Positions 49,827 to 58,669 of a DNA stretch of 64,000 bases are shown in pieces (position 1 is the first letter of the stretch; every line of letters starts with the position of its first letter). The stretch comes from Spirochaetales bacterium (GTDB taxonomy: Bacteria; Spirochaetota; Leptospiria; Leptospirales; Leptonemataceae). The DNA is taken from assembly GCA_015075425.1 (NCBI GenBank), contig JABTUL010000002.1, positions 62,001 to 126,000 of the forward strand, given 5' to 3'. The notes beneath the pieces are model-generated. The model saw only the letters and a list, made by a program, of their open reading frames with translations, searched no databases and was not told the origin of the DNA. The translations under genes were made by a program, and so were the position numbers.

Positions 49827-49947
49827 TTCCGCCCTTTCAGGATACAGGATCAAGGACGGCGATGCAGCCACCAGGGAGACACCAACCCGACCTTCCGGGC
49901 AGGCTATTTCCCTGTCCGGCAGGTGCAAGCAATGTTCGGGATATCTG
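49827..49947. promoter_or_regulatory. Divergent control region of the two alpha-glucan operons
   Basis: About 120 bp between the likely starts of the GT4 gene (49826, minus) and glgX (49948 or 49984, plus). Both expression units must be driven from here. A -10-like TATGAT sits at 49960-49965, downstream of the first candidate glgX start, which favours the later start at 49984. No -35 at standard spacing is clear. Confidence 0.35.
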
Positions 49948-51921
49948 TTGTCAAAACAATATGATTCGGGTCATGTCGCCAAATTGTTAAACAGGAATTA
50001 TACCCAGGGTGTCTGCCGCGAGGGCGATCGCTACCGTTTCACCCTGTACAGTGAGCACGCCTCCGCTGTCACCCTCTGCCTTTATGAAAACAACCGGGAA
50101 GAAACCTTTCCCCTGGAGCAAAGCGGTACTCTCTTTAGCACAACCGTTAAAACCAGTCCCGGCACGGCCTATGCGTATCGCCTGGATGGTCCCCATGATC
50201 CAGGCCAGGGCCTTTTTTTCAATCCCAGCCGCCTGCTCCTTGATCCTTTTGGGCGGGAATTGGCTCGCCCGGCTTTGCTCAAAGGTGTCGACTTGCCGCT
50301 GTACTTTGGCTTTGAGGAAACCACAGACAATGTGAATTTCGCCGCCCTGAGTCGTATCCCTGAAGAGCAAAACTATCCGGTGACGCCGGGTCCAGGTATA
50401 CCGCAAGAAGCCATGATCATTTATGAACTGCATGTGCGCGGTTTTACCCGGATCAATGCCCATCTTCCGCGCGAATTACGGGGGACGTTTGCGGGCCTGG
50501 CCCACCCGGAGTCCATTGCCTATCTGACCGGCCTCGGGGTGACCAGCGTCGAGCTCCTGCCCATTTTTTATTTCGGGATCGAACCCTTCCTGCTCAAAAG
50601 GGGCTTAACCAATTACTGGGGTTACAATCCCGTTTCCTTTTTCTGTCCGCACCCGACGTATGCCGCCGGGCGAAACGCCACCCTGGAATTTGTGCAGACC
50701 GTCAATGCTCTCCATGATGCTGGCCTCGAAGTGATTCTGGACGTGGTTTACAATCACACGGCGGAGGGGGAAGCAGAGGGACCCATGCTTTCGTTTCGGG
50801 GTATAGACAACAGAGTTTACTATCGCACCCTTCCAGAAAATCGTTATCAATACTACAACGCCGCCGGCTGTGGCAACACATTGCAGACAGAACATCCACA
50901 GGTGAGACACCTGATCCTGGAGAGCCTGCGGCACTGGGCGCAGCTGGGAGTGGACGGGTTTCGCTTTGATCTGGCACCGGTGCTGGGCCGCTTTGAGGGA
51001 AACTTTCGCGAGGATCATCCGCTCTGGCTGGAAATGAAAGCCGATCCTCTACTTTCCACACGCAAGCTCATTGCTGAACCCTGGGATGCCTATCCTGACG
51101 GCTACCGCCTGGGCCAGTGTCCCCCGCAGTTCCTGGAATGGAACGATCGCTACCGCGACGGGGTGCGCCGTTTTTTTCTCGCCGATCCAGAGATAGCTTT
51201 AGATTTCCAGGCGCGCGTTGCCGGCTCCGCCGACCTGAATTTAGATAAAAAATCGATCAACTTTCTGGCAGCGCATGACGGCTTCACTCTGCGCGACCTG
51301 CTCAGCTATACAGAAAAGCATAATGAAGCCAATGGCGAAGAAAATCAGGATGGCAGCAACCATAACCACAGCCAGAACTTTGGTGTGGAAGGAGCCACGG
51401 CGGATTTCTCCATCATCGAACAGCGAAGAAGCGCTGCCAGAGCGATGCTCGGCACGCTATTTTTCTCCCGCGGCATCCCCATGATCCAGGCAGGAGACGA
51501 ATGCGGCCGGACCCAGCAGGGCAATAACAATGCCTACTGCCAGGACAATGAAATCAATTATTTTGATTGGACCCATCGCGATGAAGAACTGGAAGCTTTT
51601 GTACGCGAAACAATAGCCCGGCGGCGGGAGTATCTGGATTGCATCCAGCAGGGGAACTATACCTGGTTCAGCCCTTCATTGGAAGCCGTGGCCGATCTGG
51701 CCTGCTTCTGTCTGGTAGAACATGAAAATATTTGTAAAATGATTTTTCTTTTTAACGGTCGTCCGGAAAAGGCTTTTTTCCAGTTGCCGGTCATGGACGA
51801 CTCACCGGGATGGGATTGCCTGCTTTCCTCTGATGGCAACCCTGTACGCAGGCCCGGCGGCACCGATTTCAGCGTGCCTGCCCGCACCATGCAGGTTTAC
51901 AGTTTGTGGAAGCGCTCCTGA
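49948..51921 (+). CDS. glgX: Glycogen debranching enzyme (isoamylase-type, GH13)
   Basis: Hydrolyses alpha-1,6 branches. N-terminal CBM48-like region ('RFTLYSEHASAVTLCLYENN', 'YAYRLDGPHDPGQGLFFNPSRLLLDPFGREL') and a GH13 barrel: 'TNYWGYNPVSFFCPHPTYA', 'LDVVYNHTAEG', 'GVDGFRFDLAPVLGR' (nucleophile Asp), 'LIAEPWDAYPDGY' (acid Glu), 'LAAHDGFTLRDLLSY' (third Asp), 'GDECGRTQQGNNNAYCQDNEINYFDW'. The frame is open from ATG 49807, but that overlaps the divergent gene's start. TTG 49948 or TTG 49984 is likelier, and I list the former. About 657 residues. Overlaps malQ by 16 bp. Confidence 0.9.
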   Translation: MSKQYDSGHVAKLLNRNYTQGVCREGDRYRFTLYSEHASAVTLCLYENNREETFPLEQSGTLFSTTVKTSPGTAYAYRLDGPHDPGQGLFFNPSRLLLDPFGRELARPALLKGVDLPLYFGFEETTDNVNFAALSRIPEEQNYPVTPGPGIPQEAMIIYELHVRGFTRINAHLPRELRGTFAGLAHPESIAYLTGLGVTSVELLPIFYFGIEPFLLKRGLTNYWGYNPVSFFCPHPTYAAGRNATLEFVQTVNALHDAGLEVILDVVYNHTAEGEAEGPMLSFRGIDNRVYYRTLPENRYQYYNAAGCGNTLQTEHPQVRHLILESLRHWAQLGVDGFRFDLAPVLGRFEGNFREDHPLWLEMKADPLLSTRKLIAEPWDAYPDGYRLGQCPPQFLEWNDRYRDGVRRFFLADPEIALDFQARVAGSADLNLDKKSINFLAAHDGFTLRDLLSYTEKHNEANGEENQDGSNHNHSQNFGVEGATADFSIIEQRRSAARAMLGTLFFSRGIPMIQAGDECGRTQQGNNNAYCQDNEINYFDWTHRDEELEAFVRETIARRREYLDCIQQGNYTWFSPSLEAVADLACFCLVEHENICKMIFLFNGRPEKAFFQLPVMDDSPGWDCLLSSDGNPVRRPGGTDFSVPARTMQVYSLWKRS

Positions 51922-53924
51922 ATTTAGCACGCCTTGCCGGCGTGACCCTTTCCTATGAAGCCACGGATGGCCGCCAGATTGTCGCCGGTGGGGACATACT
52001 GCGCCGCATCCTCAGTGCGCTCAACCTGCCGGCGGACACGGATGAGCAAATCGCCCTGGCAACCGGTAGACTTCATAGTCGGAGCCGGGCGCTGCAACCG
52101 GTCATCGTGTATAAAGGAAAACCCATCCCTTTTTTTCTGGAGCACAGCACGGATCCACAGCCCTACAGCGCGGAAATCCAGCTGGAGGGTGACCTGGTCA
52201 TTACTCCTCTGCAGAAGCTTGAGCAACACCCGGAAGCGGGTGGCAGCACCTACTATCTGCACCTACTGGATCCCCTGCCGCCGGGCTACCACCACCTCTA
52301 CCTCCTGCCCAGGGAACTGGGCCGACCCGGACTAAAGTCGCTCCTCATTGTTGCCCCGGCAAAAGCTTTTGATCCAGTAGATCTGCCCGCCGGGAGCCGG
52401 GCACTGGGTTTGCAGCTGTATGCTCTTGCAGACAGAGCCGCTACCATGGGCACCTTCTATGATTTGCTCACCCTGGCTTCAGCAGCCAGAGAAGAGGGTT
52501 TTCGCCTGCTCGGCTTGAATCCTTTGCACGCTCCTCCCTGGGAAGGAACTGACCTTCTGTCTCCTTACTCACCCTCCAGCCGCTACTATAAAAATCCTTA
52601 CTACCTGGACCCCGCTCGCCTGCCGGAGTATGCAGCCCTGCCGGACTCCCGGAAAGCAGAAGCCCGTGCGGACCAGGCGCGCGGCCCCCTTGACTACCGG
52701 CTGATTTTTCAGGAGAAGGATCGCCTCCTGCGTTCACTTTTTGAAATTTTTTATACCGAGCACCTGCCGGCAGGTTCAGCGCTGGCCACTGAATTTGCAG
52801 AGTTTCGCCGGACAGAAGGCAATCTGCTGCGTTTGCAGGCTTTGTATGACGCTCTGCGCGTCGACTTTTCCGCCCGGGGCCAGGCAGACTGGAATCAATG
52901 GCCTCTGTCCTTTCAGCAACCGGACCTGCCGGCGGTGCAAGCGTATGAAAAAAAAGAAACTAAAAAAATAACTTTTTACTGCTGGCTGTACTGGCATGCT
53001 GGCCGGCAGTTTGATCAGGTCGCCAGGCAACTGGATCAAATGGGGCTCGGGCTGTATCTGGATCTGGCCGTGGGCGTCCCGCACCTTTCTTTTGAAACCT
53101 GGGCTTTTCGTGACACATTTGCGCTCAAGGCCTCAACGGGTGCGCCGCCTGATCCCTTTGCACCGGGCGGACAGAACTGGGGTCTTGCTCCTTTCCATCC
53201 CCATCGCCTGCGCGATGTAGCCTACGCGCCTTTCATCGAAATCCTGCGCCGCAATATGCTGCCAGGCGGAGTGTTGCGCATGGATCACTTCATGCAAATC
53301 ATGCGTCTGTACTGGGTGGTGAACCCCGGAGCCGGGGAGCCAGGTGCTTATGTTTCTTACCCCGCCGATGAACTGGCAGCCATCATCGCTCTGGAAAGCC
53401 AGCGCAACAAAACCCTGATCATTGGTGAAGACCTGGGGACCGTCCCTTCCGAACTGTCCCGGCTTATGAAGGACTACCATTTTCTGAGCTGGAAAGTGCT
53501 CTACTTTGAAAAAGATGGCGATGAATTCAAAGATGCCGGGCGGTATCCAGAAAGTTCTTTATTTTCTATAAATACACATGACCTGCCCACCCTGCGCGGG
53601 TTTCTCGAGCAAACTGATATTGATCTGCGAAGCAGGTTAAATCTTTTAACTCCGGAGCAAGAGCAGGCGGCGCGTGCAGAACGTCAGGCGGATATTCGCG
53701 CTCTCCTGCAACGGATCGGTCTGAACGGGGACGTGCCACCTGTCGCCAATGATGTGCTGGCTGCCATCCGCCGCTGGGCCGCTGATTTGCCCTGCCGGCT
53801 CATCGTGGAAAGTTTGCACGATCTTCTGTCCATGAAGGATCAGCCCAACCTGCCAGGAACGACCCGCGAATACCCCAACTGGGCCCTGCCCTACCGTCTG
53901 CCCGTAAGTCAAATAAAACTATGA
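51906..53924 (+). CDS. malQ: 4-alpha-glucanotransferase (amylomaltase)
   Basis: GH77 disproportionating enzyme that transfers alpha-1,4-glucan segments. 672 residues from GTG 51906. An N-terminal extension (about 1-160) precedes the GH77 core: 'RALGLQLYALADRAATMGTFYDLLTL', 'GLNPLHAPPWEGTDLLSPYSPSSRYYKNPYYLD' (read in parts), 'GLYLDLAVGVP', 'GGVLRMDHFMQIMRLYWV' (catalytic Asp), 'IIGEDLGTVPSEL' (Glu) and 'FSINTHDLPTLRGF'. It overlaps glgX at its start and the methyltransferase gene by ATGA at its end. Confidence 0.94.
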   Translation: MEALLNLARLAGVTLSYEATDGRQIVAGGDILRRILSALNLPADTDEQIALATGRLHSRSRALQPVIVYKGKPIPFFLEHSTDPQPYSAEIQLEGDLVITPLQKLEQHPEAGGSTYYLHLLDPLPPGYHHLYLLPRELGRPGLKSLLIVAPAKAFDPVDLPAGSRALGLQLYALADRAATMGTFYDLLTLASAAREEGFRLLGLNPLHAPPWEGTDLLSPYSPSSRYYKNPYYLDPARLPEYAALPDSRKAEARADQARGPLDYRLIFQEKDRLLRSLFEIFYTEHLPAGSALATEFAEFRRTEGNLLRLQALYDALRVDFSARGQADWNQWPLSFQQPDLPAVQAYEKKETKKITFYCWLYWHAGRQFDQVARQLDQMGLGLYLDLAVGVPHLSFETWAFRDTFALKASTGAPPDPFAPGGQNWGLAPFHPHRLRDVAYAPFIEILRRNMLPGGVLRMDHFMQIMRLYWVVNPGAGEPGAYVSYPADELAAIIALESQRNKTLIIGEDLGTVPSELSRLMKDYHFLSWKVLYFEKDGDEFKDAGRYPESSLFSINTHDLPTLRGFLEQTDIDLRSRLNLLTPEQEQAARAERQADIRALLQRIGLNGDVPPVANDVLAAIRRWAADLPCRLIVESLHDLLSMKDQPNLPGTTREYPNWALPYRLPVSQIKL

Positions 53925-54901
53925 GTTCCTTTACATTCATAGACCTCTTTGCCGGCATTGGGGGAATGCGCCTGGGCCTGGAGAAAGCAGGGGGCGAGTG
54001 CGTTTTTAGTTCGGAAAAAGACGCTTTCTGCCAGAAGACCTACAGTGCCAATTTTCCGGGGGACATAGCCGGAGACATTACTGCTCTTGACCCCGAAAGC
54101 ATCCCCGACCACGATCTTCTGGCAGCAGGATTCCCCTGCCAGCCGTTCTCTTTAGCCGGAGTATCCAAGAACAATTCCCTGGGGCGGGATCATGGATTCA
54201 AGGATCGTACCCGCGGCACTCTTTTCTTCAATATTGCCGCGATTCTGGACGCAAAACGGCCAGCGGCTCTGTTACTGGAAAATGTAAAAAACTTAAAAAG
54301 TCACGACGGCGGACGCACTTTTCAAATCATCAGCGAACGGCTTGCCCAGGCCGGCTACGTGGTTTTTTCCCAGGTCCTGAACGCTGCACCCTATGTGCCC
54401 CAGCACAGGGAACGCATCTTCCTGGTTGGCTTCCGGCAGGATCTTGTGGGAAATTTTCCCGATTTCGCCTGGCCGCACAGAATCGAGCGGGGGCCGGCAC
54501 TCGACACGATACTTGAGTCCGATCCTGCTCTCGTGGAAAAGTATCATTTGTCCGATCACCTCTGGCAGTGGCATCAGAATCATGCCCGCAAACACAGGGC
54601 TGCCGGCCATGGCTTTGGCTATGGCCTGGCCGATCCGCTGGGGCAGGCACGAACCCTTTCCGCGCGTTATTACAAAGATGGAGCAGAAATCCTTGTGCCC
54701 TCCAATGGACGCAATCCTCGTAAACTTACTCCTCGAGAGTGCGCCCGGCTCATGGGTTTTCCGGATTCCTTTCAAATCGTGGTATCTGACACCCAGGCTT
54801 ATAAACAGTTTGGAAATTCTGTCGCCGTTCCACTCATCACAGCGATCGGCCGCAATATTGTAGCCATTCTCCATGATATTCTGGTCGGCCGGCCGACGTG
54901 A
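53921..54901 (+). CDS. DNA (cytosine-5) methyltransferase, Dcm/EcoRII type
   Basis: 326 residues. C5-methyltransferase motifs: I 'FIDLFAGIGGMRLGL', IV 'GFPCQPFSLAGVSKNN' (catalytic Cys73), VI 'LLLENVKNL', VIII 'VPQHRERIFLVGF', IX 'KLTPRECARLMGFP', X 'AYKQFGNSVAVPL'. 'SLAGVSKNNSLGRDHGF' and 'ARTLSARYYKDGAEILV' are the Dcm/M.EcoRII subgroup, whose target is CCWGG; target assignment is inference. It starts within malQ (ATGA) and its TGA overlaps the GTG start of the restriction gene. Protects against the partner endonuclease. Confidence 0.95.
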   Translation: MSSFTFIDLFAGIGGMRLGLEKAGGECVFSSEKDAFCQKTYSANFPGDIAGDITALDPESIPDHDLLAAGFPCQPFSLAGVSKNNSLGRDHGFKDRTRGTLFFNIAAILDAKRPAALLLENVKNLKSHDGGRTFQIISERLAQAGYVVFSQVLNAAPYVPQHRERIFLVGFRQDLVGNFPDFAWPHRIERGPALDTILESDPALVEKYHLSDHLWQWHQNHARKHRAAGHGFGYGLADPLGQARTLSARYYKDGAEILVPSNGRNPRKLTPRECARLMGFPDSFQIVVSDTQAYKQFGNSVAVPLITAIGRNIVAILHDILVGRPT

Positions 54902-56121
54902 GCATCGACGCCATCATCAGTCAGTGCCTGAAAGCCAGACTGTTTTTTTTTAAATACATTTCTGCAAATGATTGTGGCCGCACCGGGGGTCACCAGGCCG
55001 GTCTGTACATCCCCGGACATTGCTGGCCTCTTTTTCTTACAGCTCCGGGAAAGAAAGGGGAGAATGCAGCCCACTGGATTGAAATCCAGTGGGCTGATGC
55101 CCGGCACGAATCGCGCTTTTTCTGGTATGGCAAAAAGACTCGTTCCGAGTACCGCCTCACTCGCAATCTGCCCTTCATAGACGAACATACGGGCGACCTT
55201 TTGATCTTCGGGCAGGAGCCCGGGAAGAACCACTACTTTGCCCATCGGTTGGAAAGCCCGGATGACATGGATCTATGGCTGGCTGCCCTGGGGCTCAGCC
55301 CGTTCCAGGCGGGGGAACTCATCGATCCCGCAGTACGCCCGGCTACGGCGGCACAGGCCATGGTCGCCCGCTCCTTACGCCAGGATTCTACAGATTTTCC
55401 TTCAACCCAAGAAATTGCCCGTAAGGGGCGGGAGTTGGCCGGTCGTTTCCACAAAGAGGGCCTCAATGCCGACGAACAACTCATCGCCTGGATGGAAGCG
55501 GAATACAGTATTTTTTGCGAAATTGAAAAGATACGCTATGCAGAACATATTTCCCGTCCGGCAGGAAGTATCGATGCCTTGCTGGAACTTTCCCACACCA
55601 TCTTGAATCGGCGAAAGTCGAGAGCCGGGCAGTCCCTGGAAAATCATCTGAGTCATTTGTTTACACTTTATAGCATTCCGTTTTCGGCACAACCCTGGAC
55701 GGAACAAAAGAAAAGGCCTGATTTTATCTTTCCAGGAATTGGCGCTTACCAGGATCCAGATTATCCGGCAGAGTCCCTTGTATTTCTGGCTGCCAAGACA
55801 ACCTGTAAAGATCGCTGGCGCCAGATTCTGAGTGAGGCAGACCGCATTGAGGTCAAGCATCTGTGCACTCTGCAGCAGGGGTTATCGGAAAGCCAGTTAC
55901 GCGAAATGCAGGAAAGAAAAGTCCAGCTCGTTGTGCCCGCTCCCTACCAGAAATTCTTTCCGCGTTACCAGCGCGATCTCTTGCTCAGCGTGACCAATTT
56001 TATGAAATGGGTACAGCAGACGATACGACCCCACCACCCTCTTTTTATCCACACTACGGACAACCCTGATCACAGGGATGGGCGGTTGATGGAAGCAACA
56101 GATCCCCGTCCAGGGCCATAA
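54898..56121 (+). CDS. EcoRII-like type II restriction endonuclease
   Basis: 407 residues from GTG 54898. The N-terminal effector-binding domain shows 'FKYISANDCGRTGGHQAGLYIP' (in parts) and 'ESRFFWYGKKTRSEYRLTR'; the C-terminal catalytic domain shows 'RAGQSLENHLSHLF', 'KKRPDFIFPGIGAY' (Asp275) and 'FLAAKTTCKDRWRQIL' (Lys300 region), which closely match EcoRII. Both domains are intact, so activation by a second site (type IIE behaviour) is expected. Overlaps the methyltransferase gene by 4 bp. Its last 68 bp overlap a gene on the other strand. Confidence 0.95.
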   Translation: MSIDAIISQCLKARLFFFKYISANDCGRTGGHQAGLYIPGHCWPLFLTAPGKKGENAAHWIEIQWADARHESRFFWYGKKTRSEYRLTRNLPFIDEHTGDLLIFGQEPGKNHYFAHRLESPDDMDLWLAALGLSPFQAGELIDPAVRPATAAQAMVARSLRQDSTDFPSTQEIARKGRELAGRFHKEGLNADEQLIAWMEAEYSIFCEIEKIRYAEHISRPAGSIDALLELSHTILNRRKSRAGQSLENHLSHLFTLYSIPFSAQPWTEQKKRPDFIFPGIGAYQDPDYPAESLVFLAAKTTCKDRWRQILSEADRIEVKHLCTLQQGLSESQLREMQERKVQLVVPAPYQKFFPRYQRDLLLSVTNFMKWVQQTIRPHHPLFIHTTDNPDHRDGRLMEATDPRPGP

Positions 56122-57382
56122 GCCCGTCGCGGCCACGCCGGAGATTCAACAGCCGTGGCTCCTGGTTTTTCAAACATGTGCTGGTTAACTTTAGAACGCC
56201 GGAGCAGCTCAAACTGAATTTCCCCCGATCGCAACTGCATACTTCCGGTTCCTGACGGGATTCGATGAAGAGACAGTGCCGGCTCTCATAGCTGCCGCCC
56301 GCCGACAATCGGTAGGAAACACAATGACACCGATTACCCCCATCGCCGAGCACGGTACACTCGCAGGCTTTTTCTGGCTCGACCCATTTGCCTGCAAGCT
56401 CTGCATCAAGAGCACAGACTTCCGGTTTTTGGGCACCATCGCTGATCGTCGCAGACAGATGGATATCACGATCATAGCGTTTCGCCGTGCGGCTCCAGAT
56501 TCCAAACGATAGGGTTTTTCCGTCACATTCACCGCTGGATAGACACTTTTCCCCCCAGCCTTTCTCCTGGCATTGCTCGTCGGATAAACAGGCCGGGCCG
56601 CAACGTCCGCGAATGTGACAGCGATAGGGCACAAGAGCGGCGCTCATTCCAAACTGCATGCAATAAGCGGCCGGATCATCGAGGATCGAGCAGGGAACCT
56701 GGCAGCTGGCCCCGCCCTTTTGTTCCTCCTGGCAGATCGTAGGCATGTGGGCCACGGATGGCCCGCCCCGTGCATCACACTCCGAATCGGCCTGACATTC
56801 CTGCCCGACCAACCGACTGCCGGCCGTCAAACCTCCATGAACAGCAGTGCAGGAACACCAGCCATTTTCATCGCAACCCATCCCCCGCGGACAGGAACGC
56901 TCCTGACAATCACCCGCGCTGAGACCTGGCGGTTGCGGGCGGGTCACCCCGGGGCGAAATTCACAGAGGTTACTTTTCAGATTGCATTGCATGGACTGTC
57001 CACCACGGCAGGGCCTGTGGATGTCACAGGTACGGGGCGCGCATCCCGTGCCCCGTTCACAGACGGTTCCAGCAGGGCATCCTTCCGGACAATCGGTCAC
57101 CGCAGCGATCACGCAGTGCTGGTAGTTCACCAGACAAACAAAGCCGCCCGGGCAACCAGTGGAAAGACACGGAGAAAGTTCCGGCCCGCCCCCGTATCCC
57201 GGCGAAGTGCCCGACAAGCAGTAGCCTCCTGGCGCTATTCCGCCACCGGGATTGACAGAGACTCCTTCGCGGCTGGTTGCAACGGGTCTGGCCAACTCTT
57301 GTGGAACCACCTGACAGGTCAGTTGTAAGAATACAATAGAGACGATGCCCGTGAATCGTACCCGCGCGAAAAGCACAGGCAA
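56054..57382 (-). CDS. Cysteine-rich secreted lipoprotein
   Basis: 442 residues with over 40 cysteines. Signal peptide 'MPVLFARVRFTGIVSIVFLQLTC' (lipobox LQLTC). The mature protein is built of short Cys-rich modules such as 'CPGGFVCLVNYQHCV', 'CPEGCPAGTVCERGTGC', 'CPRGMGCDENGWCSC' and 'CQADSECDARGG', resembling EGF/Dickkopf-like disulfide repeats seen in secreted proteins of myxobacteria and spirochaetes. Probably surface-exposed or periplasmic. The C-terminus lies under the 3' end of the restriction endonuclease gene (68-bp convergent overlap). Function unknown. Confidence 0.75.
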   Translation of the reverse strand: MPVLFARVRFTGIVSIVFLQLTCQVVPQELARPVATSREGVSVNPGGGIAPGGYCLSGTSPGYGGGPELSPCLSTGCPGGFVCLVNYQHCVIAAVTDCPEGCPAGTVCERGTGCAPRTCDIHRPCRGGQSMQCNLKSNLCEFRPGVTRPQPPGLSAGDCQERSCPRGMGCDENGWCSCTAVHGGLTAGSRLVGQECQADSECDARGGPSVAHMPTICQEEQKGGASCQVPCSILDDPAAYCMQFGMSAALVPYRCHIRGRCGPACLSDEQCQEKGWGEKCLSSGECDGKTLSFGIWSRTAKRYDRDIHLSATISDGAQKPEVCALDAELAGKWVEPEKACECTVLGDGGNRCHCVSYRLSAGGSYESRHCLFIESRQEPEVCSCDRGKFSLSCSGVLKLTSTCLKNQEPRLLNLRRGRDGLMALDGDLLLPSTAHPCDQGCP

Positions 57383-57497
57383 AGGCCTGCCCTGCCGACG
57401 TAAGAAGTCAAGGCCGAAACCGGGACTGCTGCCACGAACGGGCGTTTTCCTCTAAAAAAATGCTGGGCCGGCTATTGGACCGTCTGCCCTGTGCTTC

Positions 57498-58619
57498 ATG
57501 CGCTGGCCGGCCCTGTTTCTCCTGCTTTCAAGCGTTGCGTGCAAAGATATTGAAAGACCACCGCTTCTGCCTTATCTTCTGGGCCTTGGCTCCGGTGGTG
57601 GCATCGGTGTGGTTTCGAGCGATCTGGGCGCGGCCGGGCGTTTCAGCGCCATGACCGCTGATGGCATTCCGCGCCTGGGTCAGATCTCCATCCATTCCGA
57701 TGCTATAGCCCGTTATGCGAACGATCGCGTCTACATCATCAATCGGCTCAACCGTAACAACATTCAGGTCTTGAATCCGCGACTTTTGTTCCTGACAGAA
57801 ACCGAATTCTCCACGGGAAGTGGCAGCAATCCGCACGATCTGGCTCTGGTTCATCCGGGGCTGGCCTTTGTAACGCTCTACGAACGCAGTCGTCTGGCCA
57901 TGGTAAATCCTGCTGCCGGTGTGATTACCGGCGAAATCGATCTTTCCGGCTTTGCCGACAGTGACGGGATACCGGAAATGAGCGGCATCTACTACACGGC
58001 CGGCAGGATTTTTGTGGCTCTACAGCGCCTGGACCGAAGTAGCACAACAGGCATCTTTCCACCCACCGGACACTCATCACTTCTGGAACTGGAAGGGGAA
58101 TCGGGTGCCGTAATCGCCGAGCACATCCTGCCGGCCACCAATCCTTTTGGTAAAATAGAGCTCGTTTCGTTGTTCGGGCAGGAGTGGCTGGCCCTGGCCT
58201 GCCCGGCGGGAATTGGCGCCAATTTTGACCTGGCCGGGGGCATTGTTCTTTTTCAACCGGAGCAGAAGACATTCCGGCCAGGATTTGTGTATTCCGAAAG
58301 CAGCGCCGGAGGAGACATTCTGGCCTTTGCCATCAAAGATGATGGCACGGGATACGCCGCCGTTCAATTCAGTGATTTTTCTACAGCCATCCAGCGTTTC
58401 AATCCCACCACCGGCGCAAAGGAGGCCACGCTTGCTTTTTACCCGGGAACGGCCGGCTACGTTGCCGGGATGCTCATCCACCAGGGGAAACTGTATGTCG
58501 GGGACGCCAGCTTTTCCCGCCCGGGGATTACCATCTATGACACCGTTGGAGACAATAAACTCACGCCCACACCGGTGGAAGTGGGCCTGCGACCCACGGA
58601 TCTCATCGTTATCCCCTGA
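57498..58619 (+). CDS. Lipoprotein with beta-propeller-like repeats
   Basis: 373 residues, signal peptide 'MRWPALFLLLSSVAC' (lipobox SVAC). The mature part contains repeated strand patterns resembling YncE/NHL propellers: 'NDRVYIINRLNRNNIQVLNP', 'HDLALVHPGLAFVTLYERSRLAMVNPAAG', 'AGRIFVALQRLD', 'GKLYVGDASFSRPGITIYD', 'GLRPTDLIVIP'. Such propellers bind ligands or partners at the envelope. It is divergent from the Cys-rich lipoprotein gene (115 bp between them), suggesting a shared surface role; inferred. Confidence 0.75.
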   Translation: MRWPALFLLLSSVACKDIERPPLLPYLLGLGSGGGIGVVSSDLGAAGRFSAMTADGIPRLGQISIHSDAIARYANDRVYIINRLNRNNIQVLNPRLLFLTETEFSTGSGSNPHDLALVHPGLAFVTLYERSRLAMVNPAAGVITGEIDLSGFADSDGIPEMSGIYYTAGRIFVALQRLDRSSTTGIFPPTGHSSLLELEGESGAVIAEHILPATNPFGKIELVSLFGQEWLALACPAGIGANFDLAGGIVLFQPEQKTFRPGFVYSESSAGGDILAFAIKDDGTGYAAVQFSDFSTAIQRFNPTTGAKEATLAFYPGTAGYVAGMLIHQGKLYVGDASFSRPGITIYDTVGDNKLTPTPVEVGLRPTDLIVIP

Positions 58620-58669
58620 CTCATTTTCTGCTTTGCTCCAGGCGACAATCTATCTACTCTGGTCATGGT

